DNA of 23,982 bases from DAOMOD01 sp964526035 (GCA_964526035.1 CAZGKE010000043.1:1-23982), one strand, 5' to 3'; counted from the stretch's first letter, positions 14,200 through 23,516 are shown. Notes: generated from the letters alone by a model not told the origin. Numbers and translations: made by a program.

Positions 14200-14214
14200 T
14201 CCGCACGGTGCGGA
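14200..14214. promoter_or_regulatory. Perfect inverted repeat upstream of the secreted-protein gene
   Basis: TCCGCAC and GTGCGGA flank a single G. The repeat lies between a TTGACC (14187-14192), which could be a -35, and the GGGGAG ribosome site near 14217-14222. It is therefore placed like an operator over the -10 region; no clear -10 hexamer is visible. Confidence 0.35.
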
Positions 14215-14231
14215 TTGGGGAGCACGTCGAC

Positions 14232-15077
14232 ATGAAACCGAAGTCTGTTTTCGCGGCTGGCCTCATAGCCACCGCCATCCTGCTGGCGCCGGCAGGCGCC
14301 CAGTCGGCCAGCGAGGCCAGCGGCTTTTTCCGCTTCGGCGACGAGCGCGCCGATTTCAAGCATGCCGTGGCCATTCGCTGGGACGACCCGGAAAATCCCG
14401 GCAGCAAGCTGGTCGGCGTGGTGCTCTCCGCGGAGCCTCTTGATGCAGCCGCCGCTCAAGGGCAGATGGATCCACTCAGTGCGCTGACCGGGAGCCTCGA
14501 ATACGGCGAGTCCTACATGCAGCTCAAGCTTGAGGAAGCCGACGCGGGCTACACCATCCAGCACGTGTTCGTGTCGCCCGGCGGCTTCAATACCGCGGGC
14601 AATGGCGACGAGCAGATCAGCCTCGCCGCCGGTCGCCTCAAGGGCAGCTGGAAACTGGCGCCCGAGGAATTCTTCGACAAGACCTACGAAAGCGACTTCA
14701 GCTTCGACGCGGCGCTGGTGGAACTCAAGGATCCTGGCCAGCCGCTGGCAGCCGGCGGCGGCGAACCGGGCAAGGCCTATGCGGCCTACATCGAGGCATT
14801 GGCGAAGGGCAACGCGGAGGGTGTCAAGGCGGCACTCACCGAGGGCCGCGGCTGGATGTTCGCCTGGGCCACGGAGGAGAAGGAGATTGCCAAGGCCCTG
14901 GAAAGCGAGGCCTTGCACAAGCCGATCAAGGTGACCGTGTCCGGCGGCTGGATCGACGGCGACCGCGCCCAGATCAAGGTCGAGGGACCCGGCCGTCTCG
15001 GCGGCACCTTCAGTGGCCGCGTGACGATGCTGAAAGAAGGCGGGCGTTGGAAGGTGGACGAGCAGAACCTCGACTGA
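14232..15077 (+). CDS. Secreted/periplasmic protein of unknown function
   Basis: A 281-residue protein with a signal peptide at about residues 1-23 (MKPKSVFAAGLIATAILLAP, then AGAQSA). I do not recognise the family. The N-terminal half resembles a beta-rich domain (FFRFGDERADFKHAVAIRWD), while the last 100 residues (KAYAAYIEALAKGNAEGVK to GGRWKVDEQNLD) have the helix-then-strands pattern and closing GGRWKVDE of NTF2-like/DUF4878-type domains; this is a pattern impression, not a match. The ATG at 14232 has GGGGAG upstream at about 9 nt. It is downstream of the DUF2333 gene and convergent with the DUF1501 gene, separated by a strong hairpin. Confidence 0.75.
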   Translation: MKPKSVFAAGLIATAILLAPAGAQSASEASGFFRFGDERADFKHAVAIRWDDPENPGSKLVGVVLSAEPLDAAAAQGQMDPLSALTGSLEYGESYMQLKLEEADAGYTIQHVFVSPGGFNTAGNGDEQISLAAGRLKGSWKLAPEEFFDKTYESDFSFDAALVELKDPGQPLAAGGGEPGKAYAAYIEALAKGNAEGVKAALTEGRGWMFAWATEEKEIAKALESEALHKPIKVTVSGGWIDGDRAQIKVEGPGRLGGTFSGRVTMLKEGGRWKVDEQNLD

Positions 15078-15090
15078 CCGACGCGCTCGG

Positions 15091-15120
15091 GCAACCCCGT
15101 TCCCGCGGGAGAGGGGTTGC
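15091..15120. terminator. Bidirectional terminator-type hairpin between convergent genes
   Basis: GCAACCCC (15091-15098) and GGGGTTGC (15113-15120) pair around an inner TCCCGCGGGA palindrome (15101-15110). It occupies most of the 48-bp gap between the ends of the secreted-protein and DUF1501 genes. T tracts are short on both sides. Confidence 0.6.
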
Positions 15121-15125
15121 TCTAC

Positions 15126-16340
15126 TCAATACAGCCCCAGTGACGGACCCGGCTGATAGTCTTGCAGGATGTACTGCAGGTCGATGGCGCCCATGCGCGC
15201 GTCCATGAATTCGGCCAGCACCTGACGGTAGTCCAGGGTGACCCGCAAGTCGCCGCGGTCGAGGTCGCTGTCCCGCAACCCCGGCCAGTCGGCGTGGACC
15301 ACTCCCCCGTGCACGCCCCCGCCCAGCATCAGTACGGTGTTGCCGGCACCATGGTCGGTGCCCGCCGAGCCGTTCTGCGCGGCACGGCGGCCGAACTCGC
15401 TCATCACCACCACGGAAACGTCCTCGGCCAGTGCACCCAGGTCCAGGTGGAAAGCGGCCAGTCCCTGCGCGAGTTCTTCCAGCAATGGAGGCAGGAATTG
15501 TGATTCGTTCTGGTGGTGGTCCCAGCCGCCGAGATCGATGGTGGCCAGCCGCAGGCCGAGGTCAGACTTCAGCAGCTGGGCAATCTCGCCCAGTCCGCGG
15601 CCGAAGCCCGTGTCCGGATAGTCCACGCCTTCGGCGGGCAGGTGCTGCTGCGGGTTGGCGTCGGCCAGCAGGTCGATGGCCTGCAGGGTCTGATCTGCGG
15701 TCGCAGCGAGCAGTCCCTCACCTGAATAGCTCGACTGGATCGCCTGACGGACCAGGTCAATCTGTCCGGGCGGCGCATTGAGCCCGAAGGTGCCGAGCTC
15801 GCGGATGCCCACGGCGGGCACCGGCCCGGCCAGGCTGCGCGGGACCGCGTTGCCCATTCCGACCGCGAGGAACGGGGACTCGCTGCCCGCGGCGATCTGT
15901 TCGGTCAGCCGCCCCAGCCAGCCGCTGCCGGCGCCACTGCCGGTATTGACGCCGCGCTCCATCAGCGCCTGGGCGTCGAAGTGCGAGCGCGACCCGTGTA
16001 CCGCGCCGCAGGCCTGCATCAGGGCCAGCTTGCCGCCCTGGTACAGCGGCAGCAGCGGCGCCAGCGCCGGGTGCAGGCCAAAGAAACCGTCGAGGTCGAG
16101 GGCGGCGGCGTCGCCGTCGCCCGGACGCGGCACGGCGATACCGGGCCGCAGGCTGTAGTAGTCGTTGTCTGCCCACGGCACCACCATGTTGAGGCCGTCG
16201 GCGCCGCCGCGCAGGAAGACCGTCAACAGGCATCCGTTCGGCGTGCCGGCCTTGGCCGGTGCAAACGCCAGGCCGATGCCGGGCAGGGCGAGCGCGGATC
16301 CGGAAAGCAGCGAAAGCTGGATGAAGCTTCGGCGATTCAT
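15126..16340 (-). CDS. DUF1501 family protein with Tat signal
   Basis: A 404-residue protein of the DUF1501 family, which belongs structurally with alkaline-phosphatase/sulfatase-like hydrolases but has no established activity. The N-terminus MNRRSFIQLSLLSGSALALP is a twin-arginine signal (NRRSFI), so the folded protein is probably exported by Tat. Family landmarks are FLRGGADGLNMVVP (42-55), GGWDHH (271-276), SEFGRR (314-319) and GTDHG (327-331), the last three probably contributing to the active site or metal binding. The ATG at 16340 has GGAG 8 nt upstream; a longer reading to 16478 runs into the DUF1800 gene. It starts 17 bp after the DUF1800 stop, forming the common DUF1800-DUF1501 pair. 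Confidence 0.93.
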   Translation of the reverse strand: MNRRSFIQLSLLSGSALALPGIGLAFAPAKAGTPNGCLLTVFLRGGADGLNMVVPWADNDYYSLRPGIAVPRPGDGDAAALDLDGFFGLHPALAPLLPLYQGGKLALMQACGAVHGSRSHFDAQALMERGVNTGSGAGSGWLGRLTEQIAAGSESPFLAVGMGNAVPRSLAGPVPAVGIRELGTFGLNAPPGQIDLVRQAIQSSYSGEGLLAATADQTLQAIDLLADANPQQHLPAEGVDYPDTGFGRGLGEIAQLLKSDLGLRLATIDLGGWDHHQNESQFLPPLLEELAQGLAAFHLDLGALAEDVSVVVMSEFGRRAAQNGSAGTDHGAGNTVLMLGGGVHGGVVHADWPGLRDSDLDRGDLRVTLDYRQVLAEFMDARMGAIDLQYILQDYQPGPSLGLY

Positions 16341-16357
16341 GGTGGGCTCTCCGTGGT

Positions 16358-17821
16358 TCAGCGGCGCTGGAACGCTTCGCTGGCAATCATCATGGCGGCG
16401 AGCAGCATGGCCGCACGCCGCAGGGCATCCCCGGATTGCGGCTCGCCGTCGACCAGCGCGGTGGCGACTGCGGTCCAATGCTCGGCGGCGCCCGGTTCGA
16501 GATCGGCAATCAACAGCCGCGTCAGCATGCGCTGCGCCACCTGCCCGGCATCGGAGACCCCCTCGATGATGTCGTTCCAGGGAATCCGCAGTGCGCGCTG
16601 CGCCTGTTCGCCGGCTACGCCCTCAAGCGCGAAGTTCCAGCGATTGAGCAGGGCGTTGGCGTTCACCCAGTAGGCGGCGACATCCGGATAGCCATTGGGC
16701 GCCGGCCAGTGGAACGGCAGATGGGCCATGCCGTTCAGGGACTGCGCGACCAGTCGCAGACCGTCAGCGTCCGGCTGGGCACCGAGCGCGCGCAGCGCAG
16801 ACAGCACGAACTCCTGCGGGCGCTTCACCTTGGACGTCGGCGTTCCGCGCGTAAGCGGGTGCAGCAACAGGGTACGCAGCGTGCTGCGGATGTCACCGTC
16901 GCTGGCCAGGAAGCTGGCGGCAACCGCATCGACCAGGCCTTCCTCCGGCGCATCGCTGACGAACCGGCGCACCATGCGCGTGGCGATGTTGCGGGCCGTC
17001 GACGGATGCGTGGCGAGGATGTCGAGGACCCGCTCCGCGTCGTCCATGCCGCCGCCGGCGGCAATGCTGTGACCCAGCACCTGCTTGCTGCCGGTGTCGT
17101 GCCAGGCTGCACGGAACACGAAGCTTGCATTGCGCGGATCGAGCGACCAGCCGCTGAAGCAGCGCGCCACGTCGACCACGTCGTCCTCGGTGTAACCGCC
17201 GTCCACGCCCAAGGTGTGCAGCTCCATGAGCTCGCGTGCGTAGTTCTCGTTGATCCCTTCGCGGCCGTTCACTGCGTTGTCGAGATAGATCAGCATGGCG
17301 GGCGAGCGTGCGCTGGCGCCAAGCAGGTCGCGAAATCTCCCGAAAGCGTGGGCACGAATCACTTCGCGGTCGTCGAGCGTCTTGAGAATGGTCAGCGGAC
17401 CTTGCAGCTGGTTGATGCTGAAGACGTCGCTCCAGAAGCCCACCGTCGCCTCGAACAGCTGCGCCGGACTGTACAGCGCGCGCAGCAGCGTCGCCGCCTG
17501 AAGTTCGCGAAGAACGATGAGCTGACCGCCCATCTGGCCGGCGAACGCAATCAGTTCCGGCGCGTTCATCGCCACGCTGGGCAGGCTTCCGGCAATGGCG
17601 GACTCGAGCTGGCTACGGTCCAGTGCCTGCGGATCGAGCTGCTGGTCGACGAAGTCGCTGTAGCCCAGTGCGGTGGCCTCTTCGAACATCGCGACGTTGG
17701 GTCCGTAGCCGATGCGCCGCACCAGCGCGCGCAGCTGCTCGCTGCGCAGCGCGCGTGCCCCGGCGCCGAGTGCTCCGATGCGGCTGCCGCTGGCGGTCTG
17801 CGTGCTCGGTTCACCAAACAT
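16358..17821 (-). CDS. DUF1800 family protein
   Basis: A 487-residue DUF1800 protein. The landmarks are FWSDVFSINQ (129-138), the family core NENYARELMELHTLGV at 191-206, and GGYTEDDVVDVARCFSGW just after. The function is unknown; the family nearly always sits next to a DUF1501 gene, and the two are presumed to act together. The ATG at 17821 is chosen because GAGGGA lies upstream and an earlier in-frame ATG (17863) has no ribosome site. With this start there is no signal peptide, unlike its Tat-exported partner; either it rides out with DUF1501 or it stays inside. A 97-bp gap after the DUF3106 gene probably holds the operon promoter, although I could not pick a clear -10. Confidence 0.92.
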   Translation of the reverse strand: MFGEPSTQTASGSRIGALGAGARALRSEQLRALVRRIGYGPNVAMFEEATALGYSDFVDQQLDPQALDRSQLESAIAGSLPSVAMNAPELIAFAGQMGGQLIVLRELQAATLLRALYSPAQLFEATVGFWSDVFSINQLQGPLTILKTLDDREVIRAHAFGRFRDLLGASARSPAMLIYLDNAVNGREGINENYARELMELHTLGVDGGYTEDDVVDVARCFSGWSLDPRNASFVFRAAWHDTGSKQVLGHSIAAGGGMDDAERVLDILATHPSTARNIATRMVRRFVSDAPEEGLVDAVAASFLASDGDIRSTLRTLLLHPLTRGTPTSKVKRPQEFVLSALRALGAQPDADGLRLVAQSLNGMAHLPFHWPAPNGYPDVAAYWVNANALLNRWNFALEGVAGEQAQRALRIPWNDIIEGVSDAGQVAQRMLTRLLIADLEPGAAEHWTAVATALVDGEPQSGDALRRAAMLLAAMMIASEAFQRR

Positions 17822-17918
17822 GGCGGTATCCCTCGAATGGGTGGGCAATGACCGCAAGGGCATTGCTTCGATCAACGACTCGATCAAATACAACGCGATG
17901 GGGCGCTGCCGGTTGACA

Positions 17919-18587
17919 TCAGTCGTTCGCGCGCTGGTCTTCGGAAGCTGCCAGTGCAGCGCGCAGCCTGGCGACGGCATCGCTCATCTCGAGGTCGCGC
18001 AGTTCAAGGATCAGATCCTCGCGCTCGCGCTGCGACAGCGACTCGAACCACGAGCGAACTGCACGCTGCTCATGCGGCTCAAGGTGCGCGCCGATGCGCC
18101 GCAGCAGGGCGAGCGCTCCGGCACGTCCCGCCAGGCCCAGGCCCTGCAGGAAGGTGCGCCGTTCGCCGGGCGTCATGTTGGCCATGTGGCGCCGCAGCCG
18201 CTGACGTTCGGCTGCAGGCAGCCGCTCGAGATAGTCACGCATGCGCGCGTTCGGATGCGCGTCGCCTCGCTGCGTGTGCGCGTGCAGCTCGCGCAGCGTG
18301 CGCCGCTGCTCTTCGCTCAGCGATTGCCAGGTGCGCATTCTGTCGGCGACGACCTCGCGCTGCGTCTGATCCATGCTCAGCCACAGCTTCGCGCTTTCCA
18401 CCAGCTGGGCGCGACGCTGTTCTGGAAGATCCGGCCACTGCGCGGCATAGGGCGTCAGGACCTTTCTCACCGGCGCATCCAGGGAATCCCAGGTCGGACC
18501 GTCGGCGGCCAGCGCCGTGCCGCAGGCGAGGAGCGCACCCAGCAGCATGCAATGCGCCCATCTTGCTGCGAGACCATCAGGGGGCAT
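17919..18587 (-). CDS. Secreted DUF3106 family protein
   Basis: A 222-residue protein with a probable signal peptide ending near residue 27 (CMLLGALLACGTALA, then ADGP). The mature part is rich in short R/E/W helices with repeated LPEQRR, LSEEQRR, LPAAERQR and MTPGERRTFL units, the pattern of DUF3106, which gives a helical periplasmic protein somewhat like CpxP/Spy-type LTxxQ proteins. The ATG at 18587 has GAGG 6 nt upstream and overlaps the end of the upstream gene by 11 bp, so it is the last gene of the sigma-factor operon. It may sense or buffer envelope stress; this is inferred from the context and helix repeats. Confidence 0.82.
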   Translation of the reverse strand: MPPDGLAARWAHCMLLGALLACGTALAADGPTWDSLDAPVRKVLTPYAAQWPDLPEQRRAQLVESAKLWLSMDQTQREVVADRMRTWQSLSEEQRRTLRELHAHTQRGDAHPNARMRDYLERLPAAERQRLRRHMANMTPGERRTFLQGLGLAGRAGALALLRRIGAHLEPHEQRAVRSWFESLSQREREDLILELRDLEMSDAVARLRAALAASEDQRAND

Positions 18588-18915
18588 CGTCGACCTCGCT
18601 GAGCAGCAGGTAGAAGTCCAGCGATTCGAGCATTTCCCGATCGCCTTCGGAGGCCAGCATCGCAAAGGTATCGGCGGCCACCGGCGCTGCAACGACCGGA
18701 TCCCTCGGCACCAGCATGGCGACCGCGACGACGGCGGCCATCACGGCGGCGGTGGCCAGCGGCCAGCGCGATGCGCTCCCCGGGGCGCGCAATTCGGCCA
18801 GGGCACGGTGGCGGGCCTGAGTCAGGCGCGACTGGGTGGCGCCGTCGACCTGCTCGCTGCAAGCGTCGAGCGTCTGGCGCATCCTCGCCATCACTTCTTC
18901 GAGATTCTCAGGCAT
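18577..18915 (-). CDS. Single-pass membrane protein, putative anti-sigma factor
   Basis: A 112-residue protein: a charged N-terminal region of about 50 residues (MPENLEEVMARMRQTLDACS), one membrane helix at about 51-70 (WPLATAAVMAAVVAVAMLVP), and a short acidic outer tail ending LLLSEVDDAP. No zinc-binding HxxxCxxC is present. It overlaps the sigma-factor gene by 8 bp and the DUF3106 gene by 11 bp. That position and topology fit an anti-sigma factor of the small single-pass kind, but no sequence motif proves it. A DUF3619-like protein is the alternative label. Confidence 0.65.
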   Translation of the reverse strand: MPENLEEVMARMRQTLDACSEQVDGATQSRLTQARHRALAELRAPGSASRWPLATAAVMAAVVAVAMLVPRDPVVAAPVAADTFAMLASEGDREMLESLDFYLLLSEVDDAP

Positions 18916-19522
18916 GGTCTTCCAGCTCCTCGCGCAGACGCTTCACGGCGCGCGAAAGGTGGGTCTTGACGCTGCCGCTGCCGATGCCCAGGGCGCTCGC
19001 AGTCTGCGCCACGTCGAGCCCCTCCCAGACGCGCAGCAGGAACACCTGGCGCTGTCGTTGCGGCAGCTGCGCCAGCGCCGCGAGCAGGCCGTTTGCGAAC
19101 TCGCCGCTGCTGGCCTGGTGTTCAGGACCGGGCGTGCGCTCGCAGGGCGGCTCGGCAAGCGCGCCAGAGTGATCGACGCCGCGCCCTGAGAACCACTGCC
19201 ATGCGCTCACGATGCGACGGCGCACGGCACGTCGCCGCTGGTGGTCGATCAGCACGTTGTTGGCCACCCGGTAGAACAGCGGACCCCACTCGATTTCGGG
19301 GCGCGATGCGTAGCGGGCGACAAAGCGGGTCATCGCCTCCTGCAGCAGGTCGACGGATTCGTCACGGTCGCCGCTGCCGAGCTCAAGCATGACCAGGGTG
19401 CGGCGTTCGACCGACTTCAGGAAACGCTCGAGCTGGTGCAGTCGCGCCCCGTGCTGCGCTTCGTCCGCCCGTCCGGCGGTGCGGACTGGGGGTGGCAGGC
19501 TCATCTGGATGGCATACGACAC
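18908..19522 (-). CDS. ECF-type RNA polymerase sigma factor
   Basis: A 204-residue sigma-70 family factor with regions 2 and 4 only. Region 2 covers about residues 30-103 (DLLQEAMTRFVARYASRPEI, then FYRVANNVLIDHQRRRAVRR), and region 4 about 145-200 (LPQRQRQVFLLRVWEGLDVA, then GIGSGSVKTHLSRAVKRLRE, a clear helix-turn-helix). The start is taken as GTG at 19522, with AAAGGAG upstream at 9-nt spacing; the ATG at 19504 has no ribosome site. It heads an overlapping three-gene unit with a single-pass protein and a DUF3106 protein. ECF factors often control their own promoter; the 85-bp gap behind the CDF gene could hold it, but I did not identify the site. Confidence 0.9.
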   Translation of the reverse strand: MSYAIQMSLPPPVRTAGRADEAQHGARLHQLERFLKSVERRTLVMLELGSGDRDESVDLLQEAMTRFVARYASRPEIEWGPLFYRVANNVLIDHQRRRAVRRRIVSAWQWFSGRGVDHSGALAEPPCERTPGPEHQASSGEFANGLLAALAQLPQRQRQVFLLRVWEGLDVAQTASALGIGSGSVKTHLSRAVKRLREELEDHA

Positions 19523-19607
19523 GCGGGGGGTCTCCTTTGTCCTGTAGTCCTTTCAACGCAGGAAGGCGACCTTGGTTGACAGCCTTGCATGGATTGTCCC
19601 CGCGGCC

Positions 19608-20549
19608 TCAGTGCTGGTGATCATCGAGCGGTTCCGAGCCGCCGTCGACACAGGGATCGCAGCGCAGCGCACGGGTGTACTCCGGCGGTTCCGGCTGCAG
19701 GGTGGCGTGGCCGATGCCGAAGTCGTCGCGCAGCCTGCGCTGCAGCCCAGGGAGTATGTGCGGCCAGCCTTCGGCGCTGTCGATCTGGACGTGCGCCGAC
19801 AGCAGCAAGCGGTCGCCCGCCAGGGTCCACACGTGCAGGTCGTGCACGCCGGTGACGCCGGGAACATCGAGGATGCCCTGGCGTACCCGCGGCAGGTCGA
19901 CGCTGGAAGGCACCGCTTCCATCAGCACGCGCACCACGTCGCGCAGCAGGCGCAGCGCGGAGAACACGATCAGCGCCGCGATCAGCAGGGTCAGCAGCGG
20001 ATCGATGGGCGTCCAGTCGGTAAGCCAGATGATGAGGCCGGCTGTCAGCGCCGCCGTCGAACCGAGCAGGTCGCCGATGACGTGGATCAGGGCGCCGCGG
20101 GTGTTCAGCGCGCCGCGGTCGGCGCGGCGCAGGCGCATCAACACAACGAAGTTCACCAGCAGGCCGATGGTTGCGATCAGCATGACCGTGCCGCCGAACA
20201 CCGGGCGCGGGTTCTGCAGGCGGCCAATCGCGGCGTACACCAGGAAGGCGACCATGCCGAGCATCACCAGCGCATTCACCAGCGCCGCCAGCACCTCGGC
20301 GCGGCGGAAGCCGTAGCTGTGGTGGGCATCCGGCGGGCGGCGCGACAGGTGCGCCGCGCCCCAGGCCAGCATCAGCGCCATGGAGTCGGTGATCATGTGC
20401 CCGGCGTCGGCGATCAGCGCCAGCGAGCCTGACAGCCAGCCGCCGATGGCCTCGACCACGGCGAAGCCGGCAGTGAGGAACACCGCCGCACGCAGGCCGG
20501 ATTCGCGCAGCGCGCCCGGATCGTCCGCAACGTGGTCGCCGTGGGCCAT
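19608..20549 (-). CDS. Cation diffusion facilitator family transporter (Zn-type exporter)
   Basis: A 313-residue CDF protein that exports divalent metal in exchange for protons across the inner membrane. Both transport-site motifs of the zinc-type are present: HxxxD in helix 2 (H51 and D55 in DAGHMITDS) and HxxxD in helix 5 (H156 and D160 in HVIGDLLGS). The cytoplasmic loop HSYGFRRAEVLAALVN is characteristic of CzcD/ZitB relatives. The C-terminal domain (DVPGVTGVHDLHVWTLAGD) is typical, and histidines occur at both ends (MAHGDH, DDHQH). The ATG at 20549 is preceded by TATGCT at 6 nt. A far longer reading of this frame runs antisense through recQ and is not credible. CzcD or ZitB naming is avoided because metal specificity cannot be read here. 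Confidence 0.92.
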   Translation of the reverse strand: MAHGDHVADDPGALRESGLRAAVFLTAGFAVVEAIGGWLSGSLALIADAGHMITDSMALMLAWGAAHLSRRPPDAHHSYGFRRAEVLAALVNALVMLGMVAFLVYAAIGRLQNPRPVFGGTVMLIATIGLLVNFVVLMRLRRADRGALNTRGALIHVIGDLLGSTAALTAGLIIWLTDWTPIDPLLTLLIAALIVFSALRLLRDVVRVLMEAVPSSVDLPRVRQGILDVPGVTGVHDLHVWTLAGDRLLLSAHVQIDSAEGWPHILPGLQRRLRDDFGIGHATLQPEPPEYTRALRCDPCVDGGSEPLDDHQH

Positions 20550-20555
20550 GCGCCC

Positions 20556-20561
20556 AGCATA
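20556..20561 (-). promoter_or_regulatory. Candidate -10 box for the CDF gene (leaderless)
   Basis: TATGCT on the minus strand is 6 nt from the ATG at 20549, with no Shine-Dalgarno in between. The same hexamer and spacing occur before the DUF2333 gene. Confidence 0.5.
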
Positions 20562-20614
20562 GCGCCACGACGCCCACTCGGTACGCGGCCGACGCGGCGC
20601 CGAAAGGAGCCGGC

Positions 20615-20620
20615 TACAAT
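20615..20620 (+). promoter_or_regulatory. Candidate -10 box for recQ (leaderless)
   Basis: TACAAT is followed by seven Cs and then the ATG at 20628. An AAGGAG is present just upstream of the box, but it would not be transcribed from this promoter and is too far from the ATG, which favours a leaderless recQ mRNA. Confidence 0.5.
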
Positions 20621-20627
20621 CCCCCCC

Positions 20628-22442
<1,815 letters not shown>

Positions 22443-22475
22443 GGGTCCGCCATCAGCCATTGGAGAAACCGCGCC

Positions 22476-22547
22476 CTTTGTGGGAGCGGCCTCAGCCGCG
22501 ACAGGTTCGAAGCGGGACGTGTCGCGGCTGAGGCCGCTCCCACAAAG
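22476..22547. repeat. REP-type perfect 28-bp inverted repeat (BIME-like)
   Basis: The arms at 22476-22503 and 22520-22547 are exact reverse complements around a 16-nt loop. Each arm contains GTGGGAGCGGC..GCCGCGAC, the form of REP sequences common in Pseudomonas and Xanthomonadales and thought to be spread by RAYT transposases; no RAYT gene is in the window. It probably also ends recQ transcription. Confidence 0.85.
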
Positions 22548-22599
22548 AGCAAGCCTCGCAATCCGCGAAGTGTTGCTGATGGTCGATTGCTGGCAGCTT

Positions 22600-22688
22600 C
22601 GTAGGTTGGGGTATGCGCAGCGCACCCCAACACGGTCACATTCCGGCTGCAGGCTCGTTGGGGTGCGCTGCGCTTGCCCCAACCTACG
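22600..22688. repeat. 32-bp inverted repeat of the GTAGGTTGGGGTGCGC type
   Basis: The arms at 22600-22631 and 22657-22688 match at 30 of 32 positions around a 25-nt loop. Each arm also folds on itself (TTGGGGT with ACCCCAA, and TGCGC with GCGCA). The sequence type, CGTAGGTTGGGG..GCGCACCCCAAC, is a widely dispersed proteobacterial intergenic repeat. Confidence 0.8.
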
Positions 22689-22751
22689 GGCTGTACTGCC
22701 TCCGATGGATGAAAGCTGACGGCAGACGGCTGCTATCCCGCTGCATCACCC

Positions 22752-23306
22752 TCAGAAGTGCGGCTTGTCGGCATCCGGCAGTGCCTGATAGCGCGCCACT
22801 GAGTCGGCAATCACCTGCCGCGCCGCTTCGGCGTTGCCCCAGCCATCGAGCTTCACCCACTTGCCCTTTTCGAGGTCCTTGTAGTGCTGGAAGAAGTGCC
22901 CGATGCGCTCCAGCCAGTGGGCGGACACCTGGTCGATGTCGTGGATATGCACGTAGCCGGAAAAGACCTTGTCCACCGGCACCGCAATGATCTTCTCGTC
23001 GGAACCAGCCTCGTCGCGCATGTTGAGCACACCCACCGGACGACAGCGGATCACCGAGGCCGGGATCAGCGGCAGCGGCAGGATCACCAGCACGTCGACG
23101 GGATCGCCGTCGCCACACAGCGTGTGCGGCACATAGCCGTAGTTGCAGGGGTAGCGCATCGGTGTCGACAGGATACGGTCGACGAACACCGCGCCGGTGG
23201 CCTTGTCGACCTCGTATTTGACCGGCTCGGCATCCTTCGGGATCTCGATGATGACGTTGATTTCGCCGGGAATATCGTTGCCGGGGGGAACCCTGTCGAG
23301 GCCCAT
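22752..23306 (-). CDS. ppa: Inorganic pyrophosphatase, soluble family I
   Basis: A 184-residue cytoplasmic enzyme that hydrolyses PPi to two phosphates and so pulls biosynthetic reactions forward. The signature DGDPVDV at residues 66-72 supplies D66, D68 and D71; D98 and D103 match the other metal-binding aspartates of E. coli PPase (each offset by one). E20 or E21, K30 and Y52 of RYPCNYGYVPHTL are also in place. The ATG at 23306 has GGAG at 6-nt spacing. The first residues MGLDRVPPGNDIPGEINVII fit the family, a few residues longer than E. coli. It is convergent with recQ. Its presence beside Pfp and HppA means PPi is handled by both energy-conserving and energy-wasting routes. Confidence 0.96.
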   Translation of the reverse strand: MGLDRVPPGNDIPGEINVIIEIPKDAEPVKYEVDKATGAVFVDRILSTPMRYPCNYGYVPHTLCGDGDPVDVLVILPLPLIPASVIRCRPVGVLNMRDEAGSDEKIIAVPVDKVFSGYVHIHDIDQVSAHWLERIGHFFQHYKDLEKGKWVKLDGWGNAEAARQVIADSVARYQALPDADKPHF

Positions 23307-23416
23307 GGAGTGCTCCGTGGATGTTGCGATGCAATATGTGCTGCGTAGCTTAGCGGAGGATGGCAGGTTACGGGCGGCGGGCCGACTGGCTGTCGTGTTG
23401 CTTGACCCTGAACGCG

Positions 23417-23516
23417 GGAGCGCCACATGCGCGACCGCGGAGATTCGTTTCTCCTCGGTAGACATGTCCTCAACCGAGGAAATGCGAATCTCCGCGGTCG
23501 CGGCTTTCGGCGCTCC
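23417..23516. repeat. Imperfect 43-bp REP-type inverted repeat between ppa and thiC
   Basis: The left arm at 23417-23459 and the right arm at 23473-23516 share GGAGCGCC, an exact 18-bp block CGCGACCGCGGAGATTCG and CCTCGGT in inverted order around a 13-nt loop. The right arm read in reverse starts TGTAGGAGCGCC..GCCGCGACC, clearly related to the arm at 22476-22503. The rest of the 291-bp gap (23307-23597) shows no gene. Confidence 0.8.

Larger units (their letters stand above)
22443..22751. other. 309-bp recQ-ppa intergenic stretch holding two long inverted repeats
   Basis: No gene is seen between the convergent recQ and ppa genes. Two large inverted repeats, listed separately, take up more than half of it; the remainder shows no recognisable signal. 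Confidence 0.7.

Noticed and set aside
13107..14918. A 603-residue minus-strand frame antisense to DUF2333 and the secreted protein
   Set aside because: No recognisable domain, and it covers two intact plus-strand genes with starts and a signal peptide.
16436..17851. A 471-residue plus-strand frame antisense to the DUF1800 gene
   Set aside because: Low-complexity shadow; DUF1800 core motifs on the other strand are decisive.
19570..19600. TTGACA on the plus strand downstream of the CDF gene as a promoter
   Set aside because: No -10 at proper spacing, and no plus-strand gene follows it.
22476..22688. CRISPR array or transposon ends suggested by the repeated inverted sequences
   Set aside because: The repeats are inverted pairs with differing sequences, not direct repeats with even spacers, and no transposase gene or target duplication is visible.
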